Positions 59,321 through 64,000 of a DNA stretch of 64,000 bases are shown here, one piece after another (positions within the stretch are counted from its first letter, which is position 1; every line of letters starts with the position of its first letter). Under the pieces are notes generated by a model, which saw only the letters and a list, made by a program, of their open reading frames with translations, was not told the DNA's origin and made no database searches. The position numbers and the translations under genes were made by a program. This DNA comes from Planococcus maitriensis (GTDB taxonomy: Bacteria > Bacillota > Bacilli > Bacillales_A > Planococcaceae), in the NCBI RefSeq assembly GCF_003289925.1, contig NZ_QLZQ01000003.1, positions 286,189-350,188 of the forward strand. Reading direction: 5' to 3'.

Positions 59321-59919
59321 TGGAAGAAATTCGACACGAAAATGTGGAAGCCTATGCCTACAACGCGGCAAAAAAAGGGAATTACGAATCCGGCGACAGC
59401 TATTTCACTGTATTGACGGATGATTACTTTATTTGCTCCGTAGCCGATGGTTTGGGAAGTGGCCCTGTAGCGCGTGAATCGTCGCAGGTCATCCCACAAA
59501 TTTTGAAAGAATATCATCATGAGACAATCGATCAATTGATGAACCGCTTCAATGGTTTAATGATGCAAAAACGCGGCGCGGCAGTCGCTATCTTTAAAGT
59601 CGATTTCAAGAAACGCACCTTGGAATACAGTTGTGTAGGGAATATCCGTTTCTATCTTTATAGAAGAGAAACCGATGAAGTGATTTATCCGCTGCCAGTC
59701 ATGGGTTACCTTTCAGGAAGGCCCCAAAAGCTGAAAACCCAGCTTTATACGTACTTGGAAAATGACTTGTTCCTGATTCACTCAGATGGCGTGGATTTGC
59801 GCAATCCAAAAGCGATGATGAGAAAAGCGGGATCACCTAGACGGCTATACGAAGATATTCTTGCATCGATTCAAACTGGCGACGATGCCACCTTAATCTC
59901 AGGAAGCCTCCTTCATTAA
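59320..59919 (+). CDS. rsbX: PP2C phosphatase RsbX
   Basis: A 199-residue phosphatase that resets the stressosome by dephosphorylating RsbS and RsbR. 'KKGNYESGDSYFTVLTDDYF' and 'CSVADGLGSGPVARESSQVI' carry the metal-binding Asp residues, and 'DLFLIHSDGVDLRNPKA' is the later one. The GTG start overlaps the sigB stop codon by one base. It closes the operon. Confidence 0.95.
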   Translation: MEEIRHENVEAYAYNAAKKGNYESGDSYFTVLTDDYFICSVADGLGSGPVARESSQVIPQILKEYHHETIDQLMNRFNGLMMQKRGAAVAIFKVDFKKRTLEYSCVGNIRFYLYRRETDEVIYPLPVMGYLSGRPQKLKTQLYTYLENDLFLIHSDGVDLRNPKAMMRKAGSPRRLYEDILASIQTGDDATLISGSLLH

Positions 59920-59936
59920 GAGGAGGCTTCTTTTTT
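59903..59936 (+). terminator. terminator of the rsb-sigB operon
   Basis: GAAGCCTCC and GGAGGCTTC pair over TTCATTAAGA, then six T. The rsbX stop codon lies in the loop. Confidence 0.92.
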
Positions 59937-60021
59937 ATGCGAAAAATGGCAAGGAAGAGGCTTGTGTCTCCGACTTTCGATAGGCATGTTAAAATAAAGC
60001 AGTAGAAAGGAAGTGCATGGA

Positions 60022-62202
60022 ATGGATACTCAGCAATTGCACACATTGATCGCCAAAGAAGCCGGCGTTAAACCAAACCAGGCAAAGCAAGTCATTGAGT
60101 TGCTTGAAGATGGGAATACGGTGCCATTTATTGCCCGTTACCGAAAAGAAGCGACCGGTTCATTGGATGAAGTCCAAATCAAAGCAGTGGAAGATCGATA
60201 TACATATATCCAGAATTTGGAACAGAGAAAAATGGATGTCCTACGTTCTATTGAAGAACAAGAACAATTGACCCCTGAACTTGAAAAAGCCATCAAAGGA
60301 GCCGCTGTACTGCAAAGAGTGGAAGATTTGTATCGCCCTTATAAACAGAAGCGGCGCACGAAAGCGATCATCGCAAAAGAAAAAGGCCTCCAAAAACTGG
60401 CGGATTGGCTTTTGAAACCAGGAAAAGAGCCGCTGAAAACTGTTGCAGAATGTTACATCAACGCTGATAAAGGTGTTAAAACAGCGGAAGAAGCGATTGC
60501 AGGGGCACAAGATATTTTAGCTGAGCTTTTTGCGGACGATCCTGAGATCCGCGAGAAAGCCCGCCGGATGACCCGTGACAGCGGCATGCTGGAGACAGCT
60601 GCCAAAAAAGGGCATGAAGACGAGAAGCAAATCTTTCAAATGTATTATGAATACAGCGAAGCTATCAAAAAAATTGTTCCACACCGTATTTTAGCCATTA
60701 ATCGCGGTGAAAAAGAGGGCGTGTTGAAAGTAGCTGTCACGCCCCCGATAGACCGAATCATCCGTTCGATGAAAGATAAGTGGATGAAAACAGGAAACCC
60801 TGCCGCGAAAGAAGTAGAAGCGGCCATTGAGGACAGTTACAAGCGCCTCATCCAACCATCCATCGAACGTGAAATTCGCACGGAACTAAGTGAAAAAGGC
60901 GAAACACAGGCCATTCATATCTTTTCGGAAAACCTTCGCAATCTTTTATTGCAGCCTCCGATGAAAGATAAAATGGTGCTTGGCATTGACCCGGCGTACC
61001 GCACGGGCTGTAAATTAGCAGTAATAGATGCGACAGGGAAATTATTGGAAGTAGCGGTCATCTATCCGCATCCCCCAAAATCCGATCAACAAGGCGCAAA
61101 GAAAACCTTACAGCGTTTAACAAACACCTACCCTATTGAAATCATGGCAATCGGAAATGGCACAGCATCACGCGAGACCGAACAATTCGTTGCGGACTTC
61201 CTTGGCGAAACTGCAACGAAAGCGTCTTACGTCATCGTCAATGAAGCGGGAGCCAGTGTGTACTCGGCATCTGACGTGGCCCGTGCAGAGTTTCCGGACT
61301 TGCAAGTCGAAGAACGCAGTGCAGCTTCCATCGCCCGCCGACTTCAAGATCCACTTTCTGAACTCGTGAAAATCGACCCGAAAGCTGTAGGCGTTGGACA
61401 ATACCAGCATGATGTCTCCCAGAAAAAGCTGGCAGACCAATTGACCTTTGTTGTCGAGACTGCGGTCAACCAGGTCGGCGTGAATGTTAACTCTGCTTCA
61501 GCTTCTCTTCTTCAATACGTTGCCGGCCTTAGCAAGACTGTCGCCCAGAACATTATTAAAGTGAGAGACGAGAATGGCCGTTTTACTTCCCGCGTCCAAT
61601 TAAAGAAAATCCCTCGCCTCGGTGCCAAGACTTATGAACAAGCAATTGGATTCCTTCGCATAACAGAAGGAAAGAATCCGCTAGACGCCACCGGCATTCA
61701 CCCAGAAAGTTATGAAGCTGCCGAAAGGATCCTCAAGCTGATCGATGCGGACAAGAAAATGATTGGCCGCCCGGAAATTATCGCGAAGCTGGAAGACTTG
61801 GATCTCGAGGTATTAAGCGTGGAATGGGGAATCGGCAGAGTGACACTCAAGGACATCGTGGATGCGTTGAAGAAACCGTTCCGCGACCCGCGCGATGAGT
61901 TCCCTCAGCCCTTGCTAAAGAGCGACGTCTTAAAGATGGAAGACTTAACTCCTGGAATGGAAGTGCAAGGAACGGTGCGCAACGTTGTCGACTTCGGAGC
62001 TTTTGTTGACATTGGTGTAAAACAGGACGGTCTTGTCCATATCTCTAAATTGAAAAAAGGATTCGTTAAACATCCGCTTGATGTCGTGGCAGTGGGGGAT
62101 ATCGTCACCGTTTGGGTCGACCAGGTAGAAAAACAAAAAGGCCGGATCGCCTTGACGATGCTGCCGCCAAAAGAACAACAGCCGGATCTTCAGGAGAGAT
62201 AA
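60022..62202 (+). CDS. tex: Tex family S1 RNA-binding protein
   Basis: A 726-residue Tex (YdcI) protein, a transcription-associated RNA-binding factor. The N-terminal helical part ('NTVPFIARYRKEATGSLDEV') is followed by a YqgF/RNase H-like domain ('VLGIDPAYRTGCKLAVIDAT'), helix-hairpin-helix units ('VNVNSASASLLQYVAGLSKT') and a C-terminal S1 domain ('GTVRNVVDFGAFVDIGVKQD', 'GLVHISKL'). The ATG at 60022 has AAAGGAAG upstream. Its stop is 1 nt before the SprT-like gene. Confidence 0.96.
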   Translation: MDTQQLHTLIAKEAGVKPNQAKQVIELLEDGNTVPFIARYRKEATGSLDEVQIKAVEDRYTYIQNLEQRKMDVLRSIEEQEQLTPELEKAIKGAAVLQRVEDLYRPYKQKRRTKAIIAKEKGLQKLADWLLKPGKEPLKTVAECYINADKGVKTAEEAIAGAQDILAELFADDPEIREKARRMTRDSGMLETAAKKGHEDEKQIFQMYYEYSEAIKKIVPHRILAINRGEKEGVLKVAVTPPIDRIIRSMKDKWMKTGNPAAKEVEAAIEDSYKRLIQPSIEREIRTELSEKGETQAIHIFSENLRNLLLQPPMKDKMVLGIDPAYRTGCKLAVIDATGKLLEVAVIYPHPPKSDQQGAKKTLQRLTNTYPIEIMAIGNGTASRETEQFVADFLGETATKASYVIVNEAGASVYSASDVARAEFPDLQVEERSAASIARRLQDPLSELVKIDPKAVGVGQYQHDVSQKKLADQLTFVVETAVNQVGVNVNSASASLLQYVAGLSKTVAQNIIKVRDENGRFTSRVQLKKIPRLGAKTYEQAIGFLRITEGKNPLDATGIHPESYEAAERILKLIDADKKMIGRPEIIAKLEDLDLEVLSVEWGIGRVTLKDIVDALKKPFRDPRDEFPQPLLKSDVLKMEDLTPGMEVQGTVRNVVDFGAFVDIGVKQDGLVHISKLKKGFVKHPLDVVAVGDIVTVWVDQVEKQKGRIALTMLPPKEQQPDLQER

Positions 62203-62203
62203 G

Positions 62204-62668
62204 ATGACGAACGAAGAATTGACCAAGATGATCGCAGATATTTCGCGTGACGTCTTCGGAAAGCCGTTCCGCCATCAAGGCGTCTTCAACAAACGCCTCC
62301 GGACCACAGGTGGCCGTTACTTGTTGGGGTCGCATAACATCGAAATCAATCCCGCTTCTTACGAGAAGTTCGGTGCCGATGAACTGACGGGCATCATCAA
62401 GCATGAGCTGTGCCATTACCATCTTCATCTTGAAGGGAAAGGCTACAAACATCGGGATAAAGATTTCCGTGCGCTGTTACATGAGACAGGTTCTCCGCGC
62501 TATTGTTCCCTCCTCGGAGAGAAACGCCGGAAGGCCACAGGCTTTCATCTATATGAATGCCTCGCCTGTAAAACGGAATTTCCGAGAAAGATCCGCATGA
62601 ACACCGCGAAGTACAGATGCGGGCGCTGCAGCGGCAAGCTGCGGATGAAAAGAGAAAAGAGTTTATAA
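62204..62668 (+). CDS. SprT-like zinc metalloprotein
   Basis: A 154-residue SprT family protein (YdcK of B. subtilis). The zinc site is HExxH in 'IIKHELCHYHLHLEGKGYKH', and a C-terminal zinc ribbon has two Cys-x2-Cys pairs ('YECLACKTEF', 'YRCGRCSGKL'). The cellular role is unknown; relatives of SPRTN degrade DNA-protein crosslinks. It is coupled to tex. The gap after it (62707-63010) holds the tRNA promoter and a possible decayed reading frame on the minus strand. Confidence 0.93.
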   Translation: MTNEELTKMIADISRDVFGKPFRHQGVFNKRLRTTGGRYLLGSHNIEINPASYEKFGADELTGIIKHELCHYHLHLEGKGYKHRDKDFRALLHETGSPRYCSLLGEKRRKATGFHLYECLACKTEFPRKIRMNTAKYRCGRCSGKLRMKREKSL

Positions 62669-62706
62669 GAAAGGGCCGTTGAAAGAGCGGCTCTTTCTTT
62701 TTTTTC
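62667..62706 (+). terminator. terminator after the SprT-like gene
   Basis: AAGAAAGgGCCG and CGGCtCTTTCTT pair over TTGAAAGAG; eight T in the tail. Confidence 0.85.
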
Positions 62707-62951
62707 TAGCAGTCTGTAGCTAAGACTCGCAGGCGCAGGTAAACGAAAGAAAATGTTGGGAGTTTGTATTCAATAGAAGGAGAGCAAGGGTGGTGCTATA
62801 AAAGTTTAAAGATTCACCCGCCGCTCATAATCTTCGACAAAAGATCCGCGTGGATCAGCTGAATGCTCGTTGGGCTCAGGCAATTTGAAATGCAGATTGT
62901 TTAATGCAATACAGAACTCAAATTAAAATATAAAATGATGAATAAAAAGTG

Positions 62952-62980
62952 TTGACGATTCCTGTCTGTCTCTTTATAAT
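62952..62980 (+). promoter_or_regulatory. sigma-A promoter of the tRNA cluster
   Basis: TTGACG (62952-62957), 17 nt, TATAAT (62975-62980), 30 nt before tRNA-Asn. Confidence 0.85.
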
Positions 62981-63010
62981 AGAAAAAGTCGACAAGTACT
63001 TAAACATTAT

Positions 63011-63085
63011 TCCGAAGTAGCTCAGTGGTAGAGCACCGCACTGTTAATGCGATGGTCGTAGGTTCGAGTCCTACCTTCGGAGCCA
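63011..63085 (+). tRNA. tRNA-Asn (GTT)
   Basis: TCCGAAG acceptor pairs with CTTCGGA; anticodon loop CTGTTAA reads GTT; T loop GGTTCGAGTCC; CCA encoded. Confidence 0.95.
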
Positions 63086-63092
63086 TTTAATT

Positions 63093-63167
63093 GGCCCCTT
63101 GGTCAAGCGGTTAAGACACCGCCCTTTCACGGCGGTAACACGGGTTCGAATCCCGTAGGGGTCACCA
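63093..63167 (+). tRNA. tRNA-Glu (TTC)
   Basis: Acceptor GGCCCCT pairs with AGGGGTC; anticodon loop CTTTCAC reads TTC; CCA encoded. Confidence 0.95.
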
Positions 63168-63236
63168 TACATATTATTGAATTACTTTTTCTAATATAAT
63201 ACTTGTGTACGGTGCAATTGAAAAATTTATTATTGT

Positions 63237-63314
<78 letters not shown>

Positions 63315-63316
63315 AT

Positions 63317-63392
63317 GGTCCCGTGGTGTAGCGGTTAACATGCCTGCCTGTCACGCAGGAGATCGCCGGTTCGATCCCGGTCGGGACCGCCA
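63317..63392 (+). tRNA. tRNA-Asp (GTC)
   Basis: Acceptor GGTCCCG pairs with CGGGACC; anticodon loop CTGTCAC reads GTC; CCA encoded. Confidence 0.95.
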
Positions 63393-63400
63393 TTTTTCAA

Positions 63401-63475
63401 TGGGGTATAGCCAAGCGGTAAGGCAACGGGTTTTGATCCCGTCATGCCCTGGTTCGAATCCAGGTACCCCAGCCA
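63401..63475 (+). tRNA. tRNA-Gln (TTG)
   Basis: Acceptor TGGGGTA pairs with TACCCCA; anticodon loop TTTTGAT reads TTG; CCA encoded. Confidence 0.95.
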
Positions 63476-63519
63476 ATTTTAGGGATGCTGAGACGAACTT
63501 GAACTAAAAAGAATAGTCC

Positions 63520-63548
63520 TTGACATTGAAGGGCTGAAGTTATATAAT
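63520..63548 (+). promoter_or_regulatory. second promoter within the tRNA cluster
   Basis: TTGACA (63520-63525), 17 nt, TATAAT (63543-63548): a perfect consensus promoter ahead of tRNA-Leu, able to drive Leu, Arg, Gly and the expected rRNA operon. Confidence 0.9.
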
Positions 63549-63576
63549 AGAATTTGTCTCAAAAAATATATTATTT

Positions 63577-63662
<86 letters not shown>

Positions 63663-63679
63663 TACATATTCAATTATTT

Positions 63680-63756
63680 GCGCCCGTAGCTCAATTGGAT
63701 AGAGTACTTGACTACGAATCAAGCGGTTAGAGGTTCGAGTCCTCTCGGGCGCGCCA
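63680..63756 (+). tRNA. tRNA-Arg (ACG)
   Basis: Acceptor GCGCCCG pairs with CGGGCGC; anticodon loop CTACGAA reads ACG (to be deaminated to ICG); CCA encoded. Confidence 0.95.
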
Positions 63757-63778
63757 TTTATCTTCTATAATATAATAT

Positions 63779-63852
63779 GCGGGTGTAGTTTAGTGGTAAA
63801 ACCTCAGCCTTCCAAGCTGATGATGAGGGTTCGATTCCCTTCACCCGCTCCA
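63779..63852 (+). tRNA. tRNA-Gly (TCC)
   Basis: Acceptor GCGGGTG pairs with CACCCGC; anticodon loop CTTCCAA reads TCC; CCA encoded. Confidence 0.95.
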
Positions 63853-64000
63853 TCATTATTTTGAACCTTGAAAACTGAACAGCAAAACGTCAACAATACA
63901 GCCGCGAGCGATCGCGGCAAACTTACTGATCAGCTTCGGCAGATCAAAGCGAATCGCGCGTCTTATGACGGCGATACGCCAGCAGTATTGAGCAATCAAC
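63853..64000 (+). other. probable rRNA operon leader, window ends inside it
   Basis: 'ACCTTGAAAACTGAACAGCA' is close to the boxA-containing motif found in Bacillales before 16S rRNA genes and in rRNA spacers. A hairpin GCCGCGA/TCGCGGC follows. No 16S sequence is reached before the end, so the rRNA gene itself is only predicted to follow. Confidence 0.6.

Overview
The window reads as chromosome of a Gram-positive bacterium of the order Bacillales, most likely Planococcaceae (a Planococcus-like genus). This is inferred from the conserved block ddl-murF-cshA-ydbS-ydbT-rhomboid-acpS-alr-ndoAI-ndoA-rsbRSTUVW-sigB-rsbX-tex-SprT, which parallels the ddl-to-sigB region of Bacillus subtilis, from strong GGAGG-type ribosome binding sites, frequent TTG/GTG starts, and many AT-rich intrinsic terminators. 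No phage, transposase, CRISPR array or plasmid gene was seen. The window is about 92% coding, in short operons on both strands.

Layout. 1-12.0 kb: YceI protein, murB, a CPA1 antiporter, a penicillin-acylase-family hydrolase, a crcB pair for fluoride export, a P1 peptidase, a universal stress protein, a cadC-cadA cadmium/zinc/lead efflux operon and a double GNAT protein. 12.0-25.8 kb: lmo0937-type micro-protein, mntR, cvfB, a DUF1002 protein, an MhqO-like dioxygenase behind a perfect palindromic operator, a divergent pair of sigma-B promoters serving a 32-residue membrane peptide and a DUF4064 protein, GNAT proteins, a YtxH protein, a lipid kinase, an AraC regulator, yidC, MFS transporters and an M15 peptidase. 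25.9-26.7 kb: an 820-bp gene-free stretch of diverged interspersed repeats. 26.7-38.9 kb: cls, a YisP-like squalene/phytoene-synthase homologue, a sucrose-phosphate synthase/phosphatase pair, MBL hydrolase, glycine-oxidase-like enzyme, an XRE-TPR regulator divergent from an MFS pump with paired palindromes, a GSP39-type dehydrogenase and a further MFS pump. 39.0-42.5 kb: csoR-copZ-copA copper operon and a 47-residue protein. 42.6-62.7 kb: rodA and the conserved cell-wall / mazEF / sigma-B block. 63.0-64.0 kb: eight tRNA genes and a sequence resembling a 16S rRNA leader; the rRNA operon itself would lie beyond the window.

The most coherent theme is general stress. The window holds a complete sigB operon (stressosome proteins RsbR and RsbS, switch kinase RsbT, phosphatase RsbU, antagonist RsbV, anti-sigma RsbW, feedback phosphatase RsbX). 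It also holds six close matches to the sigma-B consensus (GTTT, 13-14 nt, GGGwA), all in intergenic DNA and all correctly oriented. They precede rsbV (autoregulation), a GSP39-type dehydrogenase, an lmo0937-type micro-protein, the divergent 32-residue-peptide/DUF4064 pair, and the sucrose-phosphate synthase/phosphatase operon. The last suggests stress-controlled synthesis of sucrose as a compatible solute, which I regard as the most interesting hypothesis here. Metal homeostasis is a second theme: cadCA, csoR-copZA and mntR, with recognisable operators for the first two.
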